Below, piece by piece: positions 23,638-31,106 of a stretch of 64,000 nucleotides of DNA. Each line of letters opens with the position of its first letter. Position 1 is the stretch's first letter. The stretch is from Glycomyces lechevalierae. GTDB lineage: Bacteria; Actinomycetota; Actinomycetes; Mycobacteriales; Micromonosporaceae. The notes under the pieces were generated by a model that was not told where the DNA came from, searched no databases, and saw nothing but the letters and a program-made list of their open reading frames with translations. The position numbers and the translations under genes are program-made. Where the stretch lies: assembly GCF_027622945.1 (NCBI RefSeq), contig NZ_JAPZVQ010000012.1, positions 95,957-159,956 of the forward strand, read 5' to 3'.

Positions 23638-24281
23638 CACGAAACCCCTTCGGCTGGTGCGGCTTCGAGGCCTGCCAGTGTAGTAATCAGGAAAAACAAC
23701 GCTAAGCGCGACTGCTGGTCGGAGCGTTGGAGCCCGCCGTGGTCGGTCGCTCCTGGCCGCCGCTCGGTCTCCCAGACGTTGCACCACAAACACGCCCAGG
23801 CGAGGTTCTCCAAGTCGTTCGTGCCGCCGTCGAGGATTCCCACCCGGTGATCGAGCGATCCGATGCGCCGACCGACCATCGCCCACGGCATCGGCCGCCC
23901 GTCATGACCAGTAGGGCGCCGCTCCAACGCGAGCGACCCGCAGTAGACGCAGCGCCCCTGCGCGCCCTCGGCGACCTGCCACACCTCCAGCGGGGTCACT
24001 CTCCGCTCCGGTCGGCCGGACATGAGGCGCTCACGGCTCGCCGTCTTCGCCTTGACGCGGCACCACTGGAGACGTTCGCGCTCGGTCGTGCGGGCGAGGT
24101 AGTCCTCCCAGGAGGTGTAGACCGGGGCTGGTAGTTCGACGCCGACTTCCTCTGCGGGGGCTTCGAACCCAGGGCGAGACTGCCAGGCCTCCGTGAAGGC
24201 GCGCACCTCATTCGGTGAGGGCCGGGCCGCGCTATTGGTGGGGCGGTCGGTATCAGGGCTGGTGACCTCTTCCTCCATCAC
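23637..24281 (-). CDS. HNH endonuclease chimera
   Basis: This 214-residue protein has three parts. Residues 1-45 (MMEEEVTSPDTDRPTNSA and on) resemble the N-terminus of the small resolvase-linked proteins. Residues 100-185 are an HNH nuclease with paired cysteines and a central histidine: GRCVYCGSL, GSLDHRVGILDGG, NLAWACLWCNVWE. The last 20 residues (LALFFLITTLAGLEAAPAEG) are translated from the internal transposon repeat and from a stub of another resolvase. Its start overlaps the resolvase stop by four bases. The architecture shows a nuclease captured into the transposon's small gene. Whether the nuclease targets DNA for defence or mobility is not known. Confidence 0.78.
   Translation of the reverse strand: MMEEEVTSPDTDRPTNSAARPSPNEVRAFTEAWQSRPGFEAPAEEVGVELPAPVYTSWEDYLARTTERERLQWCRVKAKTASRERLMSGRPERRVTPLEVWQVAEGAQGRCVYCGSLALERRPTGHDGRPMPWAMVGRRIGSLDHRVGILDGGTNDLENLAWACLWCNVWETERRPGATDHGGLQRSDQQSRLALFFLITTLAGLEAAPAEGVS
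23669..23706. repeat. Second internal copy of transposon left end
   Basis: A 38-bp sequence beginning GGCCTGCCAGTGTAGTAATC and ending AACGCTAAG has a three-base change near its start and a shorter A run. It interrupts a resolvase C-terminal stub immediately after GGCCTGCC. With the right end it would delimit a compact 5.6-kb transposon (HNH gene, resolvase, unknown gene, transposase). Confidence 0.82.
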
Positions 24282-24955
24282 GTGGCGCTTTCACTCGCTG
24301 CGGCTTCGATGGCCTGCCGTCCGGCGGCGCGGAGCTCCTTGAGGTCGGGGATGTGGTTGTAGAGGTTGCCGACGCTGACCTGGAGCAGTTCGGCGATCGA
24401 CTCGACGGACCGGTCGGGGTTGGGCAGGAGGTCGCGGGCGGCTGCGAGGAGCTTGGGGTCGACCACGGTGGGGCGCCCGCCCTTGCGGCCGGCGGCGCGC
24501 GCGGTGGCGAGGCCTTCGCGGGTGCCTTCGATGATGAGCTCGCGAACGAACTGCGCGAGGGCGGCGAAGATGTGGAACACGAGCCGCCCGCCCGGCGTGG
24601 TGGTGTCGATGCCCTCCTTGATGGAGGTGAAGCCGACATGCTGCTGCTTGAGATCTTCGACGAGGGTGACGAGGTCCTGGAGGGACCGGCCGAACCGGTC
24701 GAGCCGGGTGACGACCACGGTGTCCCCGGGCTCGGCGAAGTCGAAGGTGTCGGCCAGGCCGGGCCGGTCGGCGTTCTTGCCCGAGAGCTTGTCGCTGAAG
24801 ATCCGGCGGCACCCGTGGCGGCGCAGCGCCTCGATCTGGGAGTCGAGGTTCTGGTCCCGGGTGGACACGCGCGCGTAGCCGATGAGGATGCCCGAGACCG
24901 GGACGGGCAGGAGCAGTTCGCCGGGGTCGGCGGGCCTCGGGGCGAGGTCGGTCAC
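24278..24955 (-). CDS. tnpR: Tn3-type serine resolvase
   Basis: This 225-residue protein has an N-terminal catalytic domain with LIGYARVSTRDQNLDSQ (nucleophilic Ser in the VST motif) and the arginine-rich active-site region DTVVVTRLDRFGRSLQDL, then the E helix (GRLVFHIFAALAQFVREL), and a C-terminal HTH (SVESIAELLQVSVGNLYNH). The first 20 residues extend beyond the usual start, and an internal start is possible. It resolves Tn3 cointegrates at the res site just upstream (24978 onward). This copy is intact, unlike the one at 20075-20479. Its stop overlaps the start of the HNH chimera. Confidence 0.93.
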   Translation of the reverse strand: MTDLAPRPADPGELLLPVPVSGILIGYARVSTRDQNLDSQIEALRRHGCRRIFSDKLSGKNADRPGLADTFDFAEPGDTVVVTRLDRFGRSLQDLVTLVEDLKQQHVGFTSIKEGIDTTTPGGRLVFHIFAALAQFVRELIIEGTREGLATARAAGRKGGRPTVVDPKLLAAARDLLPNPDRSVESIAELLQVSVGNLYNHIPDLKELRAAGRQAIEAAASESAT

Positions 24956-24977
24956 CTCCCCAGGCTACGGGTCGGCC

Positions 24978-25004
24978 TCAGAAAGGGTCGAACCGGGTTT
25001 CTGA
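24978..25004. promoter_or_regulatory. Probable resolvase binding subsite (res)
   Basis: TCAGAAA and TTTCTGA form a 7-bp inverted repeat separated by 13 bp, a 27-bp span close to the usual resolvase subsite length. Further TTCTGA half-sites follow near 25010 and 25092, within the gap between the divergent resolvase and the gene at 25162, where Tn3-family res sites lie. The promoter of tnpR probably overlaps it. Confidence 0.6.
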
Positions 25005-25161
25005 AGGCGTTCTGACGCTCGGAGTTGTTGAGGCCGAATCGGGCCGGAATCGGGCGCGCGACCACGCCGGAGCCGATCCCTCAGCAATCGATCGTTTTCT
25101 GACGGAGGCTTGCCGAGCGCATAGCTCTGCGGGAAGGCATCGCTGGTGCGAAGCTCAACGT

Positions 25162-25656
25162 ATGAACGAAGGTGACGACATCGATGATTCCAGTAGCGCT
25201 GCTGACTTCGACGTGCGTGTCACCGTCGGCCCGATGCGGGCTGCCGGCGTCGTGTCACGGCGGTCGTCTAGCCTCCCTGACAGCGTCGATGCCGTAGAAG
25301 CTGCAATGAAGGCCCAAGGTCTCAGAGTCGAGCTGGTGCCTCCCGAAACCGAAGTTCGGGGAGGCCGGGACATCTTTGAGATCGTTCTTCCCACTGTGGT
25401 GGTCTTGAAGGACATCGGGCTTGGCGTCATCGCGAGTGCCTTGTGGGATGCCATCAAGGTGCTGCGAGGGACCCCCGCGGGCGAGGGGAGGAGTGTTCGC
25501 CTGGACATCACGTTCCGCCCCAACGGCAAGGTGAAGCGTTTTAGAGGCCCCTGCGACCCGCTTACCGTTGAGGCGCTTCAGATGGTGCTCGATAGTCAGG
25601 CGGTCGAGGTGGATCCGCGCGATGATGAACCCCCGAGAGGGTCCCTACGCCTGTAG
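25162..25656 (+). CDS. Unknown transposon protein with central hydrophobic segment
   Basis: This 164-residue protein has an acidic N-terminus (MNEGDDIDDSSSAADF), a beta-like stretch, a central hydrophobic segment (FEIVLPTVVVLKDIGLGVIA) and a C-terminal strand-rich part (VRLDITFRPNGKVKRFRG) followed by a helix. The order of a short variable domain, a glycine-containing hydrophobic segment and a small strand domain vaguely resembles effector-associated constant components of actinobacterial conflict systems, but no effector gene lies next to it and I do not claim the family. It is divergent from tnpR and convergent with the 50-residue gene at 25735. Confidence 0.6.
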   Translation: MNEGDDIDDSSSAADFDVRVTVGPMRAAGVVSRRSSSLPDSVDAVEAAMKAQGLRVELVPPETEVRGGRDIFEIVLPTVVVLKDIGLGVIASALWDAIKVLRGTPAGEGRSVRLDITFRPNGKVKRFRGPCDPLTVEALQMVLDSQAVEVDPRDDEPPRGSLRL

Positions 25657-25690
25657 CGGTTGACAGCGAGCCAACGGGACTTCCGTAAGA

Positions 25691-25727
25691 CCGCGGCGTC
25701 CCCGGTGAGACGACCGGAGCGCCGCGG
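25691..25727. terminator. Hairpin between convergent transposon genes
   Basis: Arms CCGCGGCGTCC and GGAGCGCCGCGG pair with a single bulge around a 14-base loop. It lies between the ends of the genes at 25162-25656 (plus) and 25735-25887 (minus) and can terminate both. Confidence 0.6.
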
Positions 25728-25734
25728 CACATCG

Positions 25735-25887
25735 TTACCCGACCAGGCGATCCCACACGACCGCAGCCGCCTCGACGACCTTGACGATGCCGGCTATGAA
25801 CACCGTGGCGGTGCCGAACCGCTTCGCTTTCTGCACGAAATGGGCCACAAGCTGGTGACGGTCTCGTGTGAAGCGGATACGCTTCAT
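25735..25887 (-). CDS. 50-residue small protein downstream of tnpA
   Basis: The protein starts MKRIRFTRDRHQLVAHFV with a strong GGGAGGAA ribosome site. Its ATG overlaps by four bases the last stop of the tnpA frame (ATGA), implying translational coupling. The basic N-terminal half is followed by an amphipathic or membrane-associated helix (TATVFIAGIVKVVEAAAVVW). I know no homologue. Position next to the transposase suggests a transposition accessory or immunity factor, but this is inference. Confidence 0.6.
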   Translation of the reverse strand: MKRIRFTRDRHQLVAHFVQKAKRFGTATVFIAGIVKVVEAAAVVWDRLVG

Positions 25888-28800
25888 TGGTTCCTCCCTA
25901 GTTGGAGTGACTGGAATGAAGATCCGCCCGGATCGATTGGTACCCGCCCGGACGGATCGCATGACATAGAGAAACGACGAGAGGACGGACCCACAGGGTC
26001 TCGTCCTCTCGTCATCTCGTCATGTGCGGCATGGCCGCTGAGGGCAAATGTACGCCTCGATCGCCCCGTTGTCCAACCGGCGCTGTCCAGTGTGGCTGTG
26101 GCTACTCGGCAACCGCGTTCCTGCTTGCGGCACTGCGGTTTCAGTACCTCTTTGGTTGCTTGGCGTAACGCTTGGGGTGTCGAATCGGCTGGAACGTCGC
26201 CGTGGAGGGGCCGGTGGCCGTTGTAGTTGTTGAGCTCAGCGATCTCGGCGTCGACGTCGATGGTGATGGCGCCGAAGAAGTTGATGTTGGCGTGGCGGGT
26301 CGGCCAAATGTGGGCAAGGAGCTCGTCGTCGACGAAGGCGCCGCGGTGGCGCAAGCGGGCAACGGCGAGTCCGAAGTACTCGGTGGTCCAGGTGACGATC
26401 GCGTTGGTGATGAGGGTGAGGCACCAGGCCTGCTCGGTCTGCTGCTCCAGGTGGGCGCGGCGCACGGTCCCGTCGAAGGCGTAGAAGACGTTGCGCCGCA
26501 GGGCGTGGACATTCTCGCCCTTGTTGAGCTGTCGGGCGATGCGCCGCTGGTAGGTGTCGTCGGCGAGGTAGCGGGCGGCGTAGATGGTGCGGCGCAGCAG
26601 GCCCCATTCCTTGATCGCAGCGGTGGTGGTGTTCTGGTTGCGGCGACTCGAGCAGAGCTTGCCGACGACCAGGGCCGCGGAGGCGTGCCCGTACTTGACC
26701 GAGGCCGACACGCGGAGCAGGTCGTCCCAGGACCCCGCGACGAGGTCGGTGTTGAGCCGCTTGGTCAGCAGCGGCCCGGCGAGCGGGTACTGGGTCTCGA
26801 ACGCAGTCTTCGACCCGGTGCGCGCGAGTGTGATCTTTCCCAGGTCCCGCATCCGGGGCGAGAGCTGGAGGCCGACGAGGTCGAACAGAGCGAAGTTGGC
26901 GAGGGTCGCGCCGTGGGTGTCGTCGCGTACTCGGCGATCGGCAGGTCGGTCATGTTCCCGACGAGGTCGTCGAGGACGTAGTGGGCCTCGGCGCCGGGGG
27001 CGACGATGATCTTGGTGGAGAACGTCGAGTGCTGGTCGGAGACGCGCGTGTAGGTCGAGAACCCGGTGCCGCGCCCGAAGTAGCGGGCCGAGTGCTTCGC
27101 CGAGAGGGACTTGCCGCGCACCGGGAACCGCTGCCCGTCCGAAGAGGAGAGCGTGCCGTCGCCGAAGGCCAGCGCCATCGGGAGCCGGTGATGGAAGTTC
27201 ACGACCTGCGTGTTCGCCTCCGCGAGCGTCGACGCGAGCGTGTCATAGGAGACGCCGCAAGAGTCGGCCATCGTCTCCAGGCCCATATTGGTCGCCTCGG
27301 CGAGCAGCACGTAGATGAGGTTGCGCTTGAGCTCGGGTGAGCGGGCGACTTTCCCGCCGGCGTGGGTGAGGGCGTCGAGGAAGTGGGTCTTGGCGTCGAT
27401 CTCGACTAGCAGGGCGGCCAGGGAGATCCGCGGAAGGAGCGCTTCGATCTGCGATCGGAGGTCGTCGACCTCCTCGGGCACGAACTCGGCCTCCAGACGC
27501 GGGATCACGAGCCCGCCGTTGTCGTCCAGGCGCACCTGCCCGGGGTCGCCGCCGGCGCCCAGGAGCCGTTCGAGGTCGGCCAGGGCGGTGTGGAGCTCGT
27601 CCTCGGCCGCCGCGATCGCCTCGGCCGGGGCGCGGACTCTTCCCGGTGGTCAGGCAGAACCCGGTGCGCAGCGGCTCCCACGCCTCGGTCGTGAGCAGGA
27701 ACGACGCGGGGTCGGCGTACCGCCGGGAGCCGGGCACGAACACGTCGCCGGAGCGGAGGGCGTCGCGCAGCGCCAGGAGCACGCACAGCTCCCAGTAGCG
27801 GCGGTACCCAGTCTGGTCCCCGGCCTTCGCGGCCGCGTCGAGGTAGCCGCGCCACTTGACCGGCACGAAGTCGGCCGGGGCGTCGGCGGGGACTTTGCGG
27901 GCACCGGTGGCGTACAGCTCGGCGAGGATCGCCGTGGCCTTCACCAGCGGCTCGACCGCGTCGACGCCGGCGGCGAAGCCGACCGCGGCAAGAACCTTCG
28001 GCGCGAACTGGCGGACGTAGGAGAGGGAGGCGTCCATCATCGACAGGTGTCCGTGGTCGCGTGGAAGGCGGGCCTGGCGCGCGGCGTGGGCCTCGCGCAG
28101 CCGCTCCATGCCGATCTCGCCGCGGATGTAGACGCCGACCTCGTCGTCGGCGATGTCGGTGTCGAGCAGGACGGCAAGGAGCTCATCGAGCAGGGCCTGG
28201 CGGCCCTCACCGGCCTTCGCCCGCTCCGCCAAGGCCTCGTTCATCTTGGTGCGCGCGAACGACTCGCGGCCGGAGACGGCCTGGTCGAACAGGCTCACAA
28301 CCTCGTCGAGGACGTCGATGGCGAACTGCGAGAGCACCGTGAGCATGATCGGGTACCGCCGCTCGGCTTCGCGCCGCTGGAGCTGCTGGCCGGTGGGCTT
28401 GCGGCCCCGCAGCGCCAGGAACCGGCGCCGCTCGGCAGGGAGGACCGACAGATCGAGCTCGTGCGCGTCCAGGCCACGCAGGAACGCGAGCTTGTCCAGC
28501 TCGGTCTTCACGCCCTGGACCGAGGCCTGCGTCGGCGGGTTCGACAGCCAGAACAGGCGCGTCGATTTCAGCTCCTCGTCGACCTCGAGCAGCGAGTCCA
28601 GCTCGGCGGCACGCTGCGGCGTCACCAGATCCGCGACGCGGGTCCAGGTCTCGGCCTCGGCCGCCTCGCGCGCGGTCGCGACCCGGTGCAGGAGGCTGGT
28701 CACGCCCGGCCGGATCGTCTTGACCGACGCCAGGTACTCGCAGCCGAGCTTGAAAAGCAGCTTTGCGGAGTCGTGCTCCATCGCGCGAGCGAACAGGAAC

Positions 28801-29180
28801 TCGTCGAGGTCCTTCCAGCCCTTCGTATCGAGCGTCCGCCAGTTGGTGTAGGTGGCGATCTGGCGCAGGTGCTCGGTCCGCGTCTGCGCGCGGTCGCCGT
28901 ACTCGCCCAGCTCGCTGATGCCGATCACGAGCGTTTCGGAGAGTCGGGCGACGGCCTCGCGCGGCGCGGTGGTGATGTCGTCGGGCACGAACCCGAGCCA
29001 GGGCAAAGTGCAGAGCTGGACCGCGGCGCCGAGCTTGTTCGTCTGGCCGCGGAACCGGCTCAGGAACTGCCCGTCGGCCGCGGTCAGGGTGAAGTGCTTG
29101 ATCAGCTCGGCCCGGTTGATCGAGGGGAACCGCCGCAACTGCTCCAGCTCGGCTTCGGTGAAGGCGTCGATGGTACTCAC
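25884..29180 (-). pseudogene. tnpA: Tn3-family transposase, two frameshifts
   Basis: The protein begins MSTIDAFTEAELEQLRRFP with the N-terminal DUF4158-type domain (LSRFRGQTNKLGAAVQLC) and continues through the Tn3 DDE domain (TMADSCGVSYDTLA; DTHGATLANFALFDLVG; NAIVTWTTEYFGLAVARL) to near 26,150, about 1,000 residues, the usual family length. The frame breaks twice. Near 27,630, after CLTTGK, one base too many shifts to the frame encoding APAEAIAAAEDEL. Near 26,930, GCGACGACACC lacks one base relative to the expected EYATDTHGATL, and this disrupts the segment carrying a catalytic aspartate. Both changes are single-base, so sequencing error must be excluded. The last 90 codons to 25884 look non-native. 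Confidence 0.88.
25976..26013 (-). terminator. Hairpin near the tnpA 3' end
   Basis: A perfect 12-bp stem (GACGAGAGGACG with CGTCCTCTCGTC) and a 14-base loop lie inside the unusual 3' extension of the tnpA frame. It may be the original transposase terminator, which would mean the reading frame beyond it is not native. Confidence 0.5.
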
Positions 29181-29239
29181 GAGCCGGGAACCTACCGAGC
29201 GCCGATCAGCCGCTCCTCGGTGCCCTTGCGCGACAGGGC

Positions 29240-29276
29240 CTTAGCGTTGTTTTTTCCTGATTACTACCAGGAGGCC
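29240..29276. repeat. Right terminal inverted repeat (IRR)
   Basis: Read on the minus strand this 37-bp repeat begins GGCCTCCTGGTAGTAATCAG and ends AACGCTAAG, matching the left end. It lies 59 bp upstream of the transposase start and is followed by the second TACGT (29277-29281), one base before the stop codon of the flanking methyltransferase. Confidence 0.9.
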
Positions 29277-29281
29277 TACGT
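29277..29281. repeat. Target-site duplication TACGT, right copy
   Basis: This is the second copy of the five-base duplication. It abuts the stop codon (29282-29284) of the neighbouring gene, so the insertion spared that gene completely. Confidence 0.85.
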
Positions 29282-30028
29282 CTACTCGACCGGTCGGCCC
29301 AGCGTCAGGTACGCGAACCCGAGCAGCCCCCGGTGCCCGCGCAGCCACCAGTCCCGGTGCGCGTCGGCCTGCTCGCGGACCTCGGCCGCCCGCGGATGCC
29401 CGGGGTTGGCCAGCAGCCAGACCTCCTTGTCCGCCAGGAACTGCGACTCGAAGTCGTCCCATTCGGACTGCTCCACCGACTCCACCCGCAGCGGACGGAA
29501 CCCCGTCGCGATCGCCGCGTTCACGAACTCCGGCAACAGCAGCCAGTCGGACGGCTTCGTCCCCGGCCACATCGCGGCCAACTCGGTCTCGGTCGCCACC
29601 CTGTTCCACACGCCGTCACCGATGAGCAGCCGCCCACCGGGCTTGACGATCTTGTACAGCTCCCGCAGCGCGTCCACAGCCGTCCCGAACGCGTGCACCG
29701 CACCGATCGAGATCACCAGATCCGCCGGTTCGGTCCAATCCGCGCCCTGGTACTCCACGAACTCGAGCCGGTCGGCGATCCCGCGCGCGGCCGCACCCGC
29801 CCGGCCCCGCTCCAGCAGCTCCAGATCCGAATCGATCCCGTACGCCTTCGCGCCGGGCACCTTCGCCGTCACCCGCTGCAGCAGCTCACCCCAACCGCAC
29901 CCGATGTCCACGATCACCCGCGGCTGCGCCGCCGCGCACTCCTCGACCTGCCGGTCGAGACGCCAAGCGGCGATGGGGGAGTTGCATTCCAGAAAACCGT
30001 ACCGAGACGGCCCGTCATAAGAAGTCAT
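29282..30028 (-). CDS. SAM-dependent methyltransferase
   Basis: This 248-residue protein starts MTSYDGPSRYGFLECNS (frames reaching further upstream overlap the divergent gene). Motif I is VIVDIGCGWGELLQRV, followed by the acidic motif II (AYGIDSDLELLERG), DLVISIGAVHAFG and LVKPGGRLLIGDG-type motif V. The C-terminal part (EWDDFESQFLADKEVWLL, then GFAYLTLGRPVE) is a helical cap seen in small-molecule methyltransferases. It is ancestral chromosomal DNA flanking the transposon. Confidence 0.87.
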   Translation of the reverse strand: MTSYDGPSRYGFLECNSPIAAWRLDRQVEECAAAQPRVIVDIGCGWGELLQRVTAKVPGAKAYGIDSDLELLERGRAGAAARGIADRLEFVEYQGADWTEPADLVISIGAVHAFGTAVDALRELYKIVKPGGRLLIGDGVWNRVATETELAAMWPGTKPSDWLLLPEFVNAAIATGFRPLRVESVEQSEWDDFESQFLADKEVWLLANPGHPRAAEVREQADAHRDWWLRGHRGLLGFAYLTLGRPVE

Positions 30029-30106
30029 CGGACGCCACGCTAACAACACCGCCGCCGTCCCGCAAACGCATTGCCGCACCACGGCCCGACCGCTACCGTG
30101 ACCCCC

Positions 30107-30406
30107 ATGATCACCGTCCACGCCTATGTCTGGGCCCGCCCCGAACACCGCGACGCCTACCGCGAAGGCCTCCGCGCCCTCCAGGCCTCCACCAAGGCCA
30201 ACGACGCCGGATGCCTCCGCTACGAGTTCTGGACCGCCATCGACGACCCCGACGCCTTCGTCTGCGTCGAAGCCTGGACCGACCTCGACGCCCTCAACGC
30301 CCACCTCGACGCCCCGCACCACATCGCCGGCAGCGCCGCCCTCGACGCCTACCGCGCCCGCCCCACCGAGATCGAGATCTACCAGTCCACCCCCATCAGC
30401 CTCTGA
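30107..30406 (+). CDS. Antibiotic-biosynthesis-monooxygenase (ABM) fold protein
   Basis: This 99-residue protein, start MITVHAYVWARPEHRD, has the ferredoxin-like ABM fold. Typical features are the first strand with E/H-x-R-D and EGLRALQASTKANDAGCLRY, then FVCVEAWTDLDALNAHLDAP with the H of the last helix, which matches quinol monooxygenase YgiN-type proteins. Such proteins oxidise quinols or act as small ligand-binding domains. Its stop overlaps a possible start (TGATG) of the DinB-like gene, suggesting an operon of two. Confidence 0.87.
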   Translation: MITVHAYVWARPEHRDAYREGLRALQASTKANDAGCLRYEFWTAIDDPDAFVCVEAWTDLDALNAHLDAPHHIAGSAALDAYRARPTEIEIYQSTPISL

Positions 30407-30435
30407 TGCCACAACAGGATGGAACACTCGCAACC

Positions 30436-31020
30436 ATGACCGACCTCAAGACCCACCTCCACCGCTACCTCCAATCCGGACGCGACGCCGTCCTCTGGAA
30501 ACTCGAAGGCCTGGGGGAGTACGACGTCCGCCGCCCCCTCACCCCCACCGGCACCAACCTCCTCGGCCTCGTCAAACACCTCGCCAGCACCGAGATCGGC
30601 TACTTCGGCGACACCTTCGCCCGCACCTTCCCCGAAAACCTGCCCTGGCTCGACCTCGCCGACGAAGACCCCCAGGCCGACCTCTGGGCCACCCCCGACG
30701 AGAGCCGCGACTACATCACCGACCTCTACCGCCGCGTCTGGGACTTCTCCGACACCACCATCCGCGAACTCGACCTCGACTCCCGAGGCAACGTCCCCTG
30801 GTGGCCCACCGAACGCTCCGAGGTCACCCTCGGCCAGATCATCACCCACATGATCGCCGAGACCCACCGCCACGCCGGCCACGCCGACATCACCCGCGAA
30901 GGCATCGACGGCGCCGCCGGCATGCGCCAAGGCAACGACAACCTCTGGGTCGAAGAGCAGTCCCGCACCGAATACTTCGACCTCGTCGAACGCAACGCCC
31001 GCAAAGCCGCCGGCCTCTAA
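30436..31020 (+). CDS. DinB-like (DUF664) putative mycothiol-dependent enzyme
   Basis: This 194-residue protein starts MTDLKTHLHRYLQSG; an in-frame ATG at 30406 would add ten residues and couple it to the upstream gene. The four-helix DinB fold shows the metal-binding histidines: LLGLVKHLASTEIGYF, and MIAETHRHAGHADITREGI with the diagnostic H-x-x-H-x-x-H-x-D pattern of actinobacterial DUF664/DinB-2 proteins. Related enzymes use mycothiol as a cofactor for isomerisation or conjugation. Substrate unknown. It is followed by a hairpin terminator. Confidence 0.88.
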   Translation: MTDLKTHLHRYLQSGRDAVLWKLEGLGEYDVRRPLTPTGTNLLGLVKHLASTEIGYFGDTFARTFPENLPWLDLADEDPQADLWATPDESRDYITDLYRRVWDFSDTTIRELDLDSRGNVPWWPTERSEVTLGQIITHMIAETHRHAGHADITREGIDGAAGMRQGNDNLWVEEQSRTEYFDLVERNARKAAGL

Positions 31021-31028
31021 CACGGCAA

Positions 31029-31060
31029 CGGGCCCCGGCGGCGACCACCACCGGGGCCCG
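31029..31060. terminator. Hairpin terminator
   Basis: A perfect 10-bp stem (CGGGCCCCGG with CCGGGGCCCG) and 12-base loop separate the ends of the DinB-like gene and the convergent coiled-coil gene. Confidence 0.78.
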
Positions 31061-31106
31061 ACCATCGAACCGGACAAACCACGCAGCAACGCGCGGGGGA
31101 GTAGGG

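Larger units (their letters stand above)
19772..29276. mobile_element. Composite Tn3-family transposon, 9.5 kb
   Basis: The element is bounded by matching terminal inverted repeats of 37-38 bp and by a 5-bp duplication. Its backbone is a frameshifted Tn3-family transposase at the right end, a serine resolvase and a res-like site. Its left 5 kb contains a second, truncated resolvase, three related copies of a resolvase-linked small gene (one fused to an HNH domain), and internal copies of the transposon end at 22652-22688 and 23669-23706 plus a decayed one at 21678-21694, all in the orientation of the left end. Several cargo genes are lower in GC than the chromosome. The outer duplication shows that the whole unit moved as one. 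The present transposase is probably inactive. Confidence 0.9.
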
